Numbered from the stretch's first letter, positions 25,863 through 35,323 are shown. The stretch is DNA of 64,000 nucleotides from Pseudomonas frederiksbergensis (GCF_003732275.1 NZ_MOBM01000021.1:124001-188000); one strand, 5' to 3'. A program made the numbers and translations. The notes: generated by a model not told the origin, from the sequence alone.

Positions 25863-26871
25863 CGGGGCGAGTGTCCTTGGAAGAGAACTTCGCCGGTTCG
25901 TCGGCCGCGCGATTTTCGAAGCGCTCATAGGCCTCGACAATGCGCTGCACCAGCGGGTGGCGCACCACGTCCTTGGGCATGAAATGGGTGAAGCTGATAC
26001 CCGGCACGTCTTTCAGGACTTCGATCACATGGTGCAGCCCGGACTTGGTGCCTTTCGGCAGGTCGACCTGGGTGATATCACCAGTGATGACGGCGGTGGA
26101 GCCGAAGCCGATGCGGGTCAGGAACATTTTCATCTGCTCGACGGTGGTGTTCTGGCTTTCGTCGAGGATGATGAAGCTGTTGTTCAGCGTACGACCGCGC
26201 ATGTAGGCCAGCGGCGCGACTTCGATCACTTGACGCTCGATCAGCTTGGCGACGTATTCGAAACCGAGCATTTCGTAGAGCGCGTCGTAGAGCGGGCGCA
26301 GGTACGGGTCGATTTTCTGGGACAGGTCACCGGGCAGGAAGCCGAGCTTTTCGCCCGCTTCAACCGCCGGACGAACCAGCAGAATGCGGCGAATCTGCTC
26401 GCGCTCCAGCGCGTCTACCGCGCAGGCAACGGCCAGATAGGTTTTGCCGGTACCGGCCGGGCCGATACCGAAGTTGATATCGTTACCGAGGATTTCCTTC
26501 ACATAGCGCAGCTGATTCAAGCCGCGAGGGCGAATCGTGCCTTTCTTGGTGCGCAAGGCGACGGACGGTTCGGCGGGGGAGTGGTTGTCCAGTTCCTCGA
26601 CGGCCGATTCCTGCAGGAACAGGTGAACCATGTCTGGCGACAGCTCGGTGCCTTTGGTTTCCCGGTACAGGCGGCGCAGCAGGTTTTCCGCGGAGGTGGT
26701 GTGCTTGGGCTCGCCGATCAGTTCGAACTGGTTTCCGCGGTTGCGGATCTCGATAGCGAGGCGCTGTTCGATCAAGCGCAGATGCTCGTCGAATTGCCCG
26801 CACAGATTGGCGAAGCGGCGAGCTTCAAAAGGCTCGAGGATGAAACGATGTGGTTCTATGGGTGCGTTCAA
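25855..26871 (-). CDS. ybeZ: PhoH-like ATPase (YbeZ)
   Basis: YbeZ is a PhoH-family ATPase that partners YbeY in ribosome and RNA metabolism. Walker A is GPAGTGKTYLA near residue 145, and Walker B is FIILDESQNTT. The N-terminal 110 residues form the KH-like part typical of YbeZ rather than of the stand-alone PhoH. Length (338) is normal. It overlaps ybeY by eight bases. A 214-base gap with a REP doublet separates it from miaB, so it may have its own promoter. Confidence 0.94.
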   Translation of the reverse strand: MNAPIEPHRFILEPFEARRFANLCGQFDEHLRLIEQRLAIEIRNRGNQFELIGEPKHTTSAENLLRRLYRETKGTELSPDMVHLFLQESAVEELDNHSPAEPSVALRTKKGTIRPRGLNQLRYVKEILGNDINFGIGPAGTGKTYLAVACAVDALEREQIRRILLVRPAVEAGEKLGFLPGDLSQKIDPYLRPLYDALYEMLGFEYVAKLIERQVIEVAPLAYMRGRTLNNSFIILDESQNTTVEQMKMFLTRIGFGSTAVITGDITQVDLPKGTKSGLHHVIEVLKDVPGISFTHFMPKDVVRHPLVQRIVEAYERFENRAADEPAKFSSKDTRPDA

Positions 26872-26982
26872 GGTCGTATTTAGCCGCCCAGGGGCAATTA
26901 TGATGAATCAAGGATAGCGCCAGTCGCCTGGGTGCGAAAGCTCTATAAACAGACCAATCTGATTCATGGTCTGGCGCGGTCT

Positions 26983-27072
26983 CTGTGGGAGCGGGCTTGC
27001 TCGCGAAGAGGGAGTGTCAGTCGACATTAATGTAGCTGACACACCGGTTTCGCGAGCAAGCCCGCTCTCACA
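26983..27072. repeat. REP doublet, GTGGGAGCGGGCTTGC class
   Basis: Inverted copies at 26983-27008 and 27048-27072 surround a 39-base centre. The right arm carries one change (CTCTCACA instead of CTCCCACA). It lies between the miaB end and the ybeZ start. Confidence 0.88.
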
Positions 27073-27085
27073 GGGGGATGTGCTG

Positions 27086-28411
27086 TTACTGGATCAGCGA
27101 GCCCCGCAGCGAGTGCGGTTGCGCGGCATCGATGTGGACGTCGGCGAACTGGCCGATCAGGGTCGGATTGTCGCAGCGGAAGTTGACGATACGGTTATTC
27201 TCGGTCCGGCCTTGCAGTTCGCCGGGGTCTTTTTTCGAATAATCGGTTACCAGAATCCGCTGAATGGAGCCCACCATTTGTCGGCTGATCTCGAAACCTT
27301 GCTGGTTCAGGCGATGTTGCAGGGCATTCAGACGTTCTTTTTTCAGCTCTTCTGGCGTTTCGTCGGCCAGATCGGCGGCCGGCGTGCCTGGGCGCTGGCT
27401 ATAGACGAATGAGTAGGAGAAGTCGAAGCCGACGTCTTCGATCAGCTTCATGGTCTGTTCGAAGTCTTTCTCGGTCTCGCCCGGGAAGCCGACGATAAAG
27501 TCTGAACTGATGCAGATTCCCGGCACGGCGGCCCGCAACTTGCGCAGTTTGGATTTGTACTCCAGCGCGGTGTGGTTGCGCTTCATCGCCGCGAGGATCC
27601 GGTCAGAACCCGATTGCACCGGCAAATGCAGGTGTTTCACCAGCTCCGGTACGTCGGCGTGGGCCTGGATCAGGCTGTCGGAGAATTCCAGCGGGTGCGA
27701 GGTGGTGTAGCGAATACGGTCGATGCCATCGACAGCCGCCACTACGCGGATCAGTTCCGCCAGATCAGCCAGGCGACCATCGTGAGTGGTGCCGCGATAG
27801 CCGTTGACGTTCTGCCCCAGCAAGGTCACTTCGCGCACGCCGTTTTCGGCCAAGTGAATGATCTCGGCAATCACGTCGTCGAACGGTCGGCTGACTTCTT
27901 CACCGCGCGTATAAGGCACTACGCAGAAAGTGCAGTACTTGCTGCAGCCTTCCATGACCGACACGTAAGCGCTCGGCCCGTCGATGCGTGGCTCGGGCAA
28001 GTGGTCGAATTTTTCAATTTCCGGGAACGAGACGTCGACTTGCGGCAGTTTGGTCAGGCGCGCGGCGTCGATCATTTCCGGCAGGCGGTGCAGGGTCTGC
28101 GGGCCGAATACCACGTCCACGTATGGAGCGCGATCACGGATGGCCGCGCCTTCCTGACTGGCCACGCAACCGCCGACGGCGATGACCATGTCCGGGTTGG
28201 CCAGTTTCAGTTCGCGCCAGCGGCCCAGCTGGGAGTACACCCGGTCTTGGGCGCGTTCGCGGATCGAGCAGGTATTGAGCAGGATCACGTCGGCGTCTTC
28301 AGCGCGAGCGGTGACTTCCAGGGCCTGATGTTCACCCAGCAGATCGACCATGCGCGAGCTGTCGTACTCGTTCATCTGGCAACCGTGGGTTTCGATGTAA
28401 AGCTTCTTGGC
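27086..28411 (-). CDS. miaB: tRNA-2-methylthio-N6-dimethylallyladenosine synthase
   Basis: MiaB is a radical-SAM methylthiotransferase that adds the 2-methylthio group to i6A37 of tRNA. The N-terminal UPF0004 domain holds three cysteines for the auxiliary cluster (THGCQMNEYD, LNTCSIRE, VGGCVASQEG). The radical-SAM cluster is in CSKYCTFC, near residue 150, and a TRAM domain closes the chain. The start MAKKLYIETHGCQ (441 residues) is preferred to earlier in-frame ATGs. It is the first gene of the ybeZ-ybeY-corC-lnt series. Confidence 0.96.
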   Translation of the reverse strand, partial: AKKLYIETHGCQMNEYDSSRMVDLLGEHQALEVTARAEDADVILLNTCSIRERAQDRVYSQLGRWRELKLANPDMVIAVGGCVASQEGAAIRDRAPYVDVVFGPQTLHRLPEMIDAARLTKLPQVDVSFPEIEKFDHLPEPRIDGPSAYVSVMEGCSKYCTFCVVPYTRGEEVSRPFDDVIAEIIHLAENGVREVTLLGQNVNGYRGTTHDGRLADLAELIRVVAAVDGIDRIRYTTSHPLEFSDSLIQAHADVPELVKHLHLPVQSGSDRILAAMKRNHTALEYKSKLRKLRAAVPGICISSDFIVGFPGETEKDFEQTMKLIEDVGFDFSYSFVYSQRPGTPAADLADETPEELKKERLNALQHRLNQQGFEISRQMVGSIQRILVTDYSKKDPGELQGRTENNRIVNFRCDNPTLIGQFADVHIDAAQPHSLRGSLIQ

Positions 28412-28498
28412 CATGGACAGAGTCATCACGTGATTCAAAGAACCGCGCATTATAGGGAACATGCTCCAAGGTTCCTACCGTTGCGCGTCCGGCGGCTA

Positions 28499-28507
28499 TG
28501 CTATAGT
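28499..28507 (+). promoter_or_regulatory. Extended -10 promoter before the DUF1820 gene
   Basis: TGCTATAGT is an extended -10 element 41 bases before the ATG. TTGCGC (28481-28486) is a possible -35 with a short 15-base spacer. It lies in the divergent gap with miaB. Confidence 0.5.
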
Positions 28508-28548
28508 TCGCGCCCTCATTTTTATCCCCGATGTGTTACCCGCCCACC

Positions 28549-28878
28549 ATGACCAAACGTGAAGCTCCAATCTACAAGGTGATTTTCCTCAATCAGGGCC
28601 AGGTGTACGAAATGTATGCCAAGCAGATCTATCAAAGTGATCTGTGGGGCTTCCTGGAAGTGGAAGAGTTCGTCTTTGGCGAGCGCACGCAAGTGGTCGT
28701 CGATCCGAGCGAAGAGAAGCTCAAGGCTCAGTTCGAAGGCGTTGTGCGCAGTTTTGTGCCGATGCATTCGATCGTGCGCATCGATGAGGTCGAGCGCCTC
28801 GGCACCCCGAAAATCAGCGAAGCCCGCGGTGCGGTCGGCAATGTCATGCCGTTTCCGATGCCGATGCCTGAGAAGTAA
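28549..28878 (+). CDS. DUF1820 family protein
   Basis: This 109-residue protein of unknown function belongs to DUF1820. Key segments are YKVIFLNQGQVYEMYAKQIYQ, GFLEVEEFVFGERTQVVVDPSEEKL and FVPMHSIVRIDEVERLGTPK. The preferred start MTKREAPIYKV at 28549 follows six in-frame codons from an earlier ATG that lacks a ribosome site. No signal or membrane segment is present. It is monocistronic and divergent from miaB. Confidence 0.9.
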   Translation: MTKREAPIYKVIFLNQGQVYEMYAKQIYQSDLWGFLEVEEFVFGERTQVVVDPSEEKLKAQFEGVVRSFVPMHSIVRIDEVERLGTPKISEARGAVGNVMPFPMPMPEK

Positions 28879-28908
28879 GCCACGGATTGAGTGGCTAGTG
28901 GGGCTTGT

Positions 28909-29049
28909 TGTGGCGAGGGAGCTTGCTCCCGTTGGGCTGCGAAGCGGCCCTGAAACCCAGGCCCCTGCAATCACAGTCTGTCTGGCAAACCGCATTCTTC
29001 GGTTTTACGACTGCTGCGCAGCCGAGCGGGAGCAAGCTCCCTCGCCACA
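28909..29049. repeat. REP doublet, TGTGGCGAGGGAGCTTGC class
   Basis: The left arm starts at 28909 (TGTGGCGAGGGAGC...) and the right arm ends at 29049 (...GCTCCCTCGCCACA). The homology extends inward to GGCTGCG/CGCAGCC on each side. It lies between the convergent ends of the DUF1820 and Sel1 genes. Confidence 0.88.
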
Positions 29050-29064
29050 GGGGCCAGCGTCAAT

Positions 29065-29619
29065 TCAAGGCAGTGGCGAAAACGGCGTACGCCCATCGGC
29101 GCTCTGCAATTCCATCAGGTATTTACGGAAAATTTGCCCCAGCACCTGGGTAGCGACTTCCAGATCTTCGCGGGGCATTTTCTCGGCGACTTCGTCGGCG
29201 GTATCCAACGCCTCTTCGGCACCGTTGACCGCGGCCATTTTCAGCACGATATACGCCTGAACGTTATTGGCCGGTACGCCTTCGCCGTGGAAAAACATGG
29301 TGCCGAGTTTGAATTGCGCCTGGGCATGGCCTTGCAGCGAGGCCTTTTCGAAGTAGCTCAGGGCTTGATTGAGGTCGCGCGGCGCGTTTTTGCCGTCGTA
29401 GTAGAACTCACCCAACTCGTATTGCGCTTGCGCATCCCCTTCATCCGACGCTTTCTGGCAGGCGGCGAGCGCTTGCGTCAGGTCTTGCGGCTGAGTATTG
29501 AGGGTGCAGCGACCCATCGCCGGGATCAACAACGAGTTGCCGCCTGCTTGTGCGAGCGCGAGCAGGGGCTGAAGGAGCAACAGGCAGCCCAATGCAAGGG
29601 TGCGGCCGGTGCGGTTCAT
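29065..29619 (-). CDS. Secreted Sel1/TPR-repeat protein
   Basis: This 184-residue protein has a signal peptide (about 1-24, ending LALAQAGG). Two Sel1-like repeats follow: DAQAQYELGEFYYDGKNAPRD and HAQAQFKLGTMFFHGEGVPA. Two cysteines in the mature part (GRCTLN and LAACQKA) could form a disulfide. Sel1 proteins serve as periplasmic scaffolds, but the partner is unknown. It lies alone between DUF1820 and hemL. Confidence 0.85.
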   Translation of the reverse strand: MNRTGRTLALGCLLLLQPLLALAQAGGNSLLIPAMGRCTLNTQPQDLTQALAACQKASDEGDAQAQYELGEFYYDGKNAPRDLNQALSYFEKASLQGHAQAQFKLGTMFFHGEGVPANNVQAYIVLKMAAVNGAEEALDTADEVAEKMPREDLEVATQVLGQIFRKYLMELQSADGRTPFSPLP

Positions 29620-29807
29620 GGGAATCGACTTACCTCTGAGGGGCGCGTGGACCCATCGAGGGGATCCAATAAGCGCGCATTATGAAATAAGCAGGGCCAA
29701 CCTTACAAAGTCTTTACTCGTTTTTCTGCTGCGCGGGGAATATATCGCCTGGTTTGCGGGGGATTATTGGCAGATGAGTAGGAAAAAGGGCGCGAATGTA
29801 GGTGAAA

Positions 29808-29835
29808 GCTGACGCTGGCAATCGCCAACGTCAGC
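29808..29835 (-). terminator. Terminator after hemL
   Basis: On the minus strand GCTGACGTTGGC pairs with GCCAGCGTCAGC (12 pairs, one wobble) around a GATT loop, ten bases beyond the hemL stop codon. The T-tract is short (TTTC). It closes thiD-thiE-hemL. Confidence 0.75.
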
Positions 29836-29844
29836 GTTGCAGCT

Positions 29845-31128
29845 TTATTTTAGTGCGGCGAATGCACGCTCGGCGGCGTCCAGTGTCAGTTTCAACTCGG
29901 TTTCGCCGTGGGCGATCGAGGTGAAACCGGCTTCAAAGGCACTTGGTGCCAGGTACACGCCACCTTCGAGCATCAGGTGGAAGAAACGCCCGAACAGGCC
30001 GGCATCACTGGCCATCACATCATCGAAGGTCACGATGTCGTCGGCACCGCTGAAGTACAGGCCGAACATGCCGCCTGCCTGAGTGGTCACGAACGGAATG
30101 CCGGCGGCGTCGGCGCGCTGTTGCAGGCCATCGAGCAGACGGCTGGTGTAGTCGCTCAGCTCGGCGTGGAACCCAGGACGACTGATCAGGCGCAGAGTGG
30201 TCAGGCCAGCCGCCATCGCCAGTGGGTTACCCGACAAAGTACCAGCCTGGTAGACCGGCCCCAGTGGCGCGATTTGCTCCATGATCTTGCGTTTGCCGCC
30301 GAAGCAGCCAACCGGCATGCCGCCACCGATGATCTTGCCGAAGGTGCTCAGGTCTGGCGTGACGCCGTAGTGGGCTTGGGCACCACCGAGGGCGACACGG
30401 AAACCGGTCATCACTTCGTCGAAAATCAGCACCACGCCGTGTTTGTCGCACAGGGTCCGCAGGCCTTCGAGGAAGCCCGGTGCCGGCGGTACGCAGTTCA
30501 TGTTGCCGGCCACTGGCTCGACGATGATGCAGGCCACTTCCTGGCCGACTTCGGTGAGCATGGTTTCTACCGCGTCGATGTCGTTGAACGGCAGGGTCAG
30601 GGTGTGTTTGGCGAACGCCGCCGGTACACCGGCCGAGCTCGGCACGCCTTGGGTCAGGGCGCCGGAACCGGCCTTGACCAGCAGGCTGTCGGAGTGACCG
30701 TGGTAGCAACCTTCGAATTTGATGATGCTGTCACGGCCGGTGAAGCCACGGGCCAGGCGGATGGCACTCATGGTTGCTTCGGTGCCGGAGCTGACCATGC
30801 GTACCATTTCCATCGACGGCACGATCGAGCAGACCAGATCGGCCATCTCGGTTTCCATCGCAGTCGGGGCGCCGTAGGACAGGCCGTGTTCCAGCTGTTT
30901 GCGCACCGCGTCCAGCACGTCCGGATGGCTGTGGCCGAGAATCATCGGCCCCCAGGAGCCGACGTAATCCACATAACGCTTGTCGTCTTCGTCGGTGACG
31001 TAGGCGCCTTCGGCGTGTTTGAAGAACAGCGGCGTGCCGCCAACGCTCTTGAACGCACGAACAGGCGAGTTCACGCCTCCGGGAATGTGTTTTTGGGCAT
31101 TGGCAAACAGGGTTTCGGAACGAGACAT
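29845..31128 (-). CDS. hemL: Glutamate-1-semialdehyde 2,1-aminomutase
   Basis: HemL converts glutamate-1-semialdehyde to 5-aminolevulinate, the first committed intermediate of heme synthesis by the C5 route. It is a PLP fold-type I enzyme; the Schiff-base lysine is in STFGKIIGGGMPVG near residue 265, and the cofactor Asp in IFDEVMTGFR. The N-terminal motif HIPGGVNSPVRAF is characteristic. At 427 residues it is complete. It lies 18 bases after thiE and is followed by a terminator, so heme and thiamine genes share a transcript. Confidence 0.97.
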   Translation of the reverse strand: MSRSETLFANAQKHIPGGVNSPVRAFKSVGGTPLFFKHAEGAYVTDEDDKRYVDYVGSWGPMILGHSHPDVLDAVRKQLEHGLSYGAPTAMETEMADLVCSIVPSMEMVRMVSSGTEATMSAIRLARGFTGRDSIIKFEGCYHGHSDSLLVKAGSGALTQGVPSSAGVPAAFAKHTLTLPFNDIDAVETMLTEVGQEVACIIVEPVAGNMNCVPPAPGFLEGLRTLCDKHGVVLIFDEVMTGFRVALGGAQAHYGVTPDLSTFGKIIGGGMPVGCFGGKRKIMEQIAPLGPVYQAGTLSGNPLAMAAGLTTLRLISRPGFHAELSDYTSRLLDGLQQRADAAGIPFVTTQAGGMFGLYFSGADDIVTFDDVMASDAGLFGRFFHLMLEGGVYLAPSAFEAGFTSIAHGETELKLTLDAAERAFAALK

Positions 31129-31146
31129 GATCGGGCTCTCAGAAAA

Positions 31147-31770
31147 TCAGGATTTGAATAATTCATTAAAGGCGCGGGCACGACGCGTTACTTCAGCCGT
31201 GCTTTGGGCGCCAAACAGACCATGCACCACCGCCAGCAGATCGACCCCGTGGGCCACCAGTGGCGCAGCGTTGTCCAGAGTGATGCCGCCGATCGCACAG
31301 ATCGGCAGATGCAGTTTGCCGCGGGCCTGATCAAGCAGTTCGAGGCTGCAGGCCGGTGCGCCGGGCTTGGTGTTGGAGTTGAAGAAGCGGCCGAAGGCGA
31401 CGTAGCTGGCGCCTTCTTTGGCGGCTTGTTCGGCGAGTTCGAGTTGCGCGTGGCAGGTCGAACCGATGATTGCCTGACGACCGAGCAGTGCGCGAACCGG
31501 CATCAGTGGGCCATCGGTCTGGCCCAGATGCACGCCGACATTCAAGCGTGCGGCCAGTTCGGCGTCATCGTTGATGATCAGATGGGTCTTGTAGCGTTCG
31601 CACAGATCGCGCAGGGCTTCGGCCTCACGCAGGCGGCGGGCCTCGTCGCTGCTCTTGTCGCGGTATTGCAGCAGGGTGACGCCGCCTTCAAGCGCCGCCT
31701 CCACGTACGAAAGAAATTTACCGGCCAGTAACTGGCTGTCGGTAATGGCGTACAGGCCACGTAGTTTCAT
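31147..31770 (-). CDS. thiE: Thiamine-phosphate synthase
   Basis: ThiE joins hydroxymethylpyrimidine pyrophosphate and thiazole phosphate to thiamine phosphate. The TIM-barrel signatures are visible: LQYRDKSSDEARR, LIINDDAELAARL, GVHLGQTDG and PICAIGGIT. Length (207) is normal. It is between thiD (18 bases upstream) and hemL. No thiamine riboswitch is evident in front of thiD, so regulation is not of the usual thiC type here. Confidence 0.95.
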   Translation of the reverse strand: MKLRGLYAITDSQLLAGKFLSYVEAALEGGVTLLQYRDKSSDEARRLREAEALRDLCERYKTHLIINDDAELAARLNVGVHLGQTDGPLMPVRALLGRQAIIGSTCHAQLELAEQAAKEGASYVAFGRFFNSNTKPGAPACSLELLDQARGKLHLPICAIGGITLDNAAPLVAHGVDLLAVVHGLFGAQSTAEVTRRARAFNELFKS

Positions 31771-31788
31771 CGGACAAGCCTCATGGCG

Positions 31789-32586
31789 TTACGAACAGAA
31801 GTCCAGTGGCAAGCGGCGCGGCACGAACTGGCCTTTGCCCAGTTGCTCCGCATCACGCAAGGTGCGCCAAGTGTAGTCAAGCGCGCTCTGTACGGCACTG
31901 ACGAGGTGTTCACCCTGGGCCAGGCGACCGGCGAGGGCGCTGGCCAGCGTGCAACCGGAACCGTGATAGCTGCCGGGCAGGCGCTGGCAGGTAAAGGTTT
32001 CGCGGCGACCGTCGCGGCTGTACAGGCGATTGTGTATTTCGTGTTCGTCGCCATGACCGCCGGTGATCAGCAGGTGTTTGACGAACGGCAGGAGTTTTTC
32101 AGCGCACTCGTCCGCGGTGCCTTCGGGCAGTTCGGCAAGGATGCGGGCTTCGGGAAGGTTGGGGGTGGCAATGATCGACAGCGGCAACAGGCGTTCGCGC
32201 ATGGCGTAGCCGACTTCGTCCTTGCCCAGTCGTCCGCCGCCGCCGGCGCGCAGCACCGGGTCGCAGACCACCGGCAAATGCGGGTGCGCTGAAAGCAGTT
32301 CGACCACGGTGTCGACCATTTCCAGGGAACCGAGCATGCCCAGTTTGACGGCGGCGACTTCGGAGTCGTTGAGCACGGCGTTGGCCTGGGCCAATACCCA
32401 CTCGCGATCGAGAACGCGGAAGTCAGTGACGTTGACGGTGTCTTGCACAGTCAGGGCGGTGACGGCCGGAGCCGCATGACAACCCTGAGCGAGCAGGGCT
32501 TCGATATCTGCCTGCAAGCCGGCGCCACCACTAGGGTCGTGGCCGGAGAGACAGAGGACAACGGGGCGAGAGCTGTAGATATTCAT
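31789..32586 (-). CDS. thiD: Hydroxymethylpyrimidine / phosphomethylpyrimidine kinase
   Basis: ThiD phosphorylates hydroxymethylpyrimidine twice for thiamine synthesis. It is a ribokinase-like protein with SGHDPSGGAGLQADI at the N-terminus and the anion-hole motif GSYHGSGCTLASA near residue 215. I start at MNIYSSRPVVLCLSG (265 residues); the 50-codon upstream extension reads through REP sequence and is not protein-coding. First gene of thiD-thiE-hemL. Confidence 0.95.
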   Translation of the reverse strand: MNIYSSRPVVLCLSGHDPSGGAGLQADIEALLAQGCHAAPAVTALTVQDTVNVTDFRVLDREWVLAQANAVLNDSEVAAVKLGMLGSLEMVDTVVELLSAHPHLPVVCDPVLRAGGGGRLGKDEVGYAMRERLLPLSIIATPNLPEARILAELPEGTADECAEKLLPFVKHLLITGGHGDEHEIHNRLYSRDGRRETFTCQRLPGSYHGSGCTLASALAGRLAQGEHLVSAVQSALDYTWRTLRDAEQLGKGQFVPRRLPLDFCS

Positions 32587-32641
32587 GGTGCGCGAGCTTA
32601 CCACCAAACATGTTTTTCGGTATGCGAGTGCTGGAAAGATC

Positions 32642-32717
32642 AAAAGATCGCAGCCTTCGGCAGCTCCTACAAAGTTTTGTGTACACCTGTAGGAGCTGCC
32701 GAAGGCTGCGATCTTTT
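32642..32717. repeat. REP doublet, AAAAGATCGCAG class, perfect 30-bp arms
   Basis: Arms at 32642-32671 and 32688-32717 are exact inverses; the spacer is 16 bases. Each arm contains the small palindrome GCAGCCTTCGGCAGC. The T-rich end makes it a possible two-way terminator. Confidence 0.92.
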
Positions 32718-32818
32718 CTGGCGCACGCGCAGGCACCTGACCAAGCCAACAGCTCTAACTCAATATATAGAGCTGGAACGCTTGTTCTAGAGCCTTTGTA
32801 GGAAAAATTTCAATGGTG

Positions 32819-32848
32819 TTCAATGGCCATCAACGGCTATGCTAGAGT
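32819..32848 (+). promoter_or_regulatory. Candidate promoter of the LadS-type kinase gene
   Basis: TTCAAT (32819-32824), an 18-base spacer and an extended -10 TGCTAGAGT (ending 32848) form a moderate sigma-70 promoter about 97 bases before the ATG. Confidence 0.45.
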
Positions 32849-32944
32849 GGATCCAAACCAATAACAGGTAATACCGGTTTTACGTCTACTCAAAAGGAAT
32901 GGGGGGCTTCCTGACAGAACCGGACAGGCCACGCTGGGGCTTAA

Positions 32945-35323
32945 ATGCGCTATTTGCTGATGTTGCTGTTGTGCTTGCCCCTCCTGGCGAGCGCCGTCGA
33001 ATTCGACGAGTTCACCCAGAGCCTTCCCCTGGGCCGAACGATGCAGGTTTATGAAGACGCGGGCGGTCAGGCGACCATCGCCGATGTCCGTGCGCAAGCG
33101 GCGGCCGGGCAGTTCAAGTCCCACGATAAAGCCACCCTCAACGCCGGTTATTCGCGTTCGGTGTTCTGGCTGAAAATCGACTTGCAGTACCGCCCGACCA
33201 ACCCGTCGGCACAACGGACCTGGTTGTTGGAGTTGGCCTATCCGCCCCTCGATCACCTTGATCTCTACTTGCCCGATGCTGGCGGTGACTATCAATTGGT
33301 CCGACAGACTGGCGATGCATTGCCGTTCGCCACTCGCGAGATCCGCCAGAACAACTACCTGTTCAATCTGAACTTCACGCCCGGGCAGGCGAAAACCGTG
33401 TACCTGCGCCTGCAAAGCGAAGGATCGGTTCAGGCGCCGGTCACCTTGTGGTCGAGCACCGCTTACCTCGAAGAGCAGCCGGTGCGGCTCTATGTACTGG
33501 GGCTGATTTACGGTGTGTTGCTGGGGATGCTGGTCTACAACCTGTTCATCTATCTCAGCGTACGCGACACCAGCTACCTCTATTACATCGTCTATATCGC
33601 CTCGTTCGGCTTGTATCAGCTGTCGGTGAATGGCGCGGCCGTGGAGTATTTCTGGCCGAACAATCCGTGGTGGGTCAACGCCGCGACGCCGTTCTTCATC
33701 GGTTGTTCAGGGTTGTTCGGCAGCCAGTTCGCCCGCAGCTTCTTGCAGACGGCCACCCACAGTCGCTGGCTCGACCGATTGTTGCTGGGGCTGATTGCGT
33801 TCAGTGCGCTGGTGGTCGGCTTGTCATTGATGAGCAGTTACGCCCTGGCCTTGCGTCTGGCGACGTTGCTGGCGTTGGTCTTTACGGTAGTGATTTTCGC
33901 CGCCGGAATTTTCGCCTGGTGGCGTGGCCTGCGGGTCGCGCGGTATTTCATCATTGCCTGGTCGGCGTTCCTGCTCGGTGGCATCGTCAATACCCTGATG
34001 GTGTTGGGTTACTTGCCCAACGTATTCCTGACCATGTATGCCAGTCAGCTCGGCTCGGCGATCGAAGTGGCGCTGCTGTCCCTGGCCCTGGCCGATCGCA
34101 TCAACGCCATGCGCGAGCAACAGGCTCAGACGCTGTTTGATGCCGGCCAGAAGCTTGAAGTGCTGAACCAGCAACTGGCTCACAGTAACAAGCTCAAGGA
34201 CGAATTCCTCGCCACCCTGACCCACGAGCTGCGCACGCCCATGAATGGTGTGATCGGCTCGCTGGAGTTGATGCAGACCGTCGAGATGAACCCAGAGCTG
34301 GAGCAATATCAACAAACGGCCGCCGGTTCGGCGCGGGACATGATGCGCATGGTCAACGGCATCCTCACCCTGACCGAATTGCAGGCCGGCAAGCTCAAGG
34401 TCTATCCGGACACGTTCAGTTTGCGCGGTGTGGTCGAGGCTTTGCGCCTGCAGTTCGATGGCAATGCGTCGAGCAAGTCGCTGGACTTCAAGGTCGAGGT
34501 GACATCCGGGCTGCCGGATCGTTTGCTCGGCGACAGCGTCAAGCTGACGCAATGCCTGGAGTGCCTGCTGGATAACGCAATCAAATTCACCCGGGTCGGC
34601 GGGTTGGCGTTGCGGGTGACGGGCAAACCGGTGGCGCCCGATCGGCTGGCACTGTCCTTTGCGGTGATCGACACCGGCATTGGCTTTACCGATTTGGACG
34701 AGGCAACGCTGTATCAACGCTTCTTCCAGCTCGACGGCTCGATGACCCGTGAATACGGTGGTTTGGGCGTTGGCCTGGCCATTTGTCGGCAACTGGTCGA
34801 ATTGCTCGGCGGGCGCCTGAGCCACCGCTCGGAACCGGGACGCGGCAGTCGCTTTCAACTGGACGTCGAATTCGAGCTGCCGATGGTGGAGTCTGCGCCT
34901 TCGATTATCCGGCAAACCTCCCACCTGCGTTTGCCTCAGGACTGCACGGTGTTGCTGGTCGACGACAACAGCATCAATCAATTGGTGATGCGTGGCATGT
35001 TGCTCAAGCTTGGGTTCCGCGTGCGCACCGCTGACAGCGGCGTCGCTGCGCTCGATCACTTGCAGCGTGAAACTGTTGATGCGGTGCTGCTCGACTGTCA
35101 GCCGCTGCCACTGGATGGCGCCTCGATCTGCTGCCGAATCCGCGCCTTGCCGGGTTGCGCCGAATTACCATTGTTTATGATTGCCCTGAGCGCGGAGCGG
35201 GCCCATTGCCCGAGCGACGCCTTGGTCGACTACCTGAGCAAGCCGGTGAAATTCGAGGACTTGCAGGCGGCACTCTATCGGCGAGTGCTCTGTCCAGGGC
35301 AAGGCGAAAGCGCCGACAGTTAG
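32945..35323 (+). CDS. ladS: LadS-type hybrid sensor histidine kinase (7TMR-DISM)
   Basis: This 792-residue kinase has a signal peptide (1-17), a periplasmic 7TMR-DISM extracellular domain (about 30-160), seven membrane helices (about 180-385), a short coiled coil, then HisKA with His427 (THELRTPMNG), HATPase (LLDNAIKF, DTGIGF, GGLGVGLAI) and a receiver with Asp717 and Lys766. In P. aeruginosa LadS, with the same architecture and next to thiD, feeds the GacS/GacA-RsmYZ switch between motile and biofilm life. The assignment rests on that architecture and position. An orthodox Hpt domain is absent. Confidence 0.88.
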   Translation: MRYLLMLLLCLPLLASAVEFDEFTQSLPLGRTMQVYEDAGGQATIADVRAQAAAGQFKSHDKATLNAGYSRSVFWLKIDLQYRPTNPSAQRTWLLELAYPPLDHLDLYLPDAGGDYQLVRQTGDALPFATREIRQNNYLFNLNFTPGQAKTVYLRLQSEGSVQAPVTLWSSTAYLEEQPVRLYVLGLIYGVLLGMLVYNLFIYLSVRDTSYLYYIVYIASFGLYQLSVNGAAVEYFWPNNPWWVNAATPFFIGCSGLFGSQFARSFLQTATHSRWLDRLLLGLIAFSALVVGLSLMSSYALALRLATLLALVFTVVIFAAGIFAWWRGLRVARYFIIAWSAFLLGGIVNTLMVLGYLPNVFLTMYASQLGSAIEVALLSLALADRINAMREQQAQTLFDAGQKLEVLNQQLAHSNKLKDEFLATLTHELRTPMNGVIGSLELMQTVEMNPELEQYQQTAAGSARDMMRMVNGILTLTELQAGKLKVYPDTFSLRGVVEALRLQFDGNASSKSLDFKVEVTSGLPDRLLGDSVKLTQCLECLLDNAIKFTRVGGLALRVTGKPVAPDRLALSFAVIDTGIGFTDLDEATLYQRFFQLDGSMTREYGGLGVGLAICRQLVELLGGRLSHRSEPGRGSRFQLDVEFELPMVESAPSIIRQTSHLRLPQDCTVLLVDDNSINQLVMRGMLLKLGFRVRTADSGVAALDHLQRETVDAVLLDCQPLPLDGASICCRIRALPGCAELPLFMIALSAERAHCPSDALVDYLSKPVKFEDLQAALYRRVLCPGQGESADS

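Larger units (their letters stand above)
32587..32944. other. Divergent gap thiD/ladS (358 bases)
   Basis: It holds the 30-bp REP doublet at 32642-32717, a candidate promoter for the sensor kinase at 32819-32848, and otherwise no recognisable feature. No riboswitch fold for thiamine is apparent on the thiD side. Confidence 0.6.

Noticed and set aside
32587..32944. Thiamine riboswitch upstream of thiD
   Set aside because: I searched for the conserved CTGAGA and ACCTGATC-type elements on the thiD strand and saw neither.
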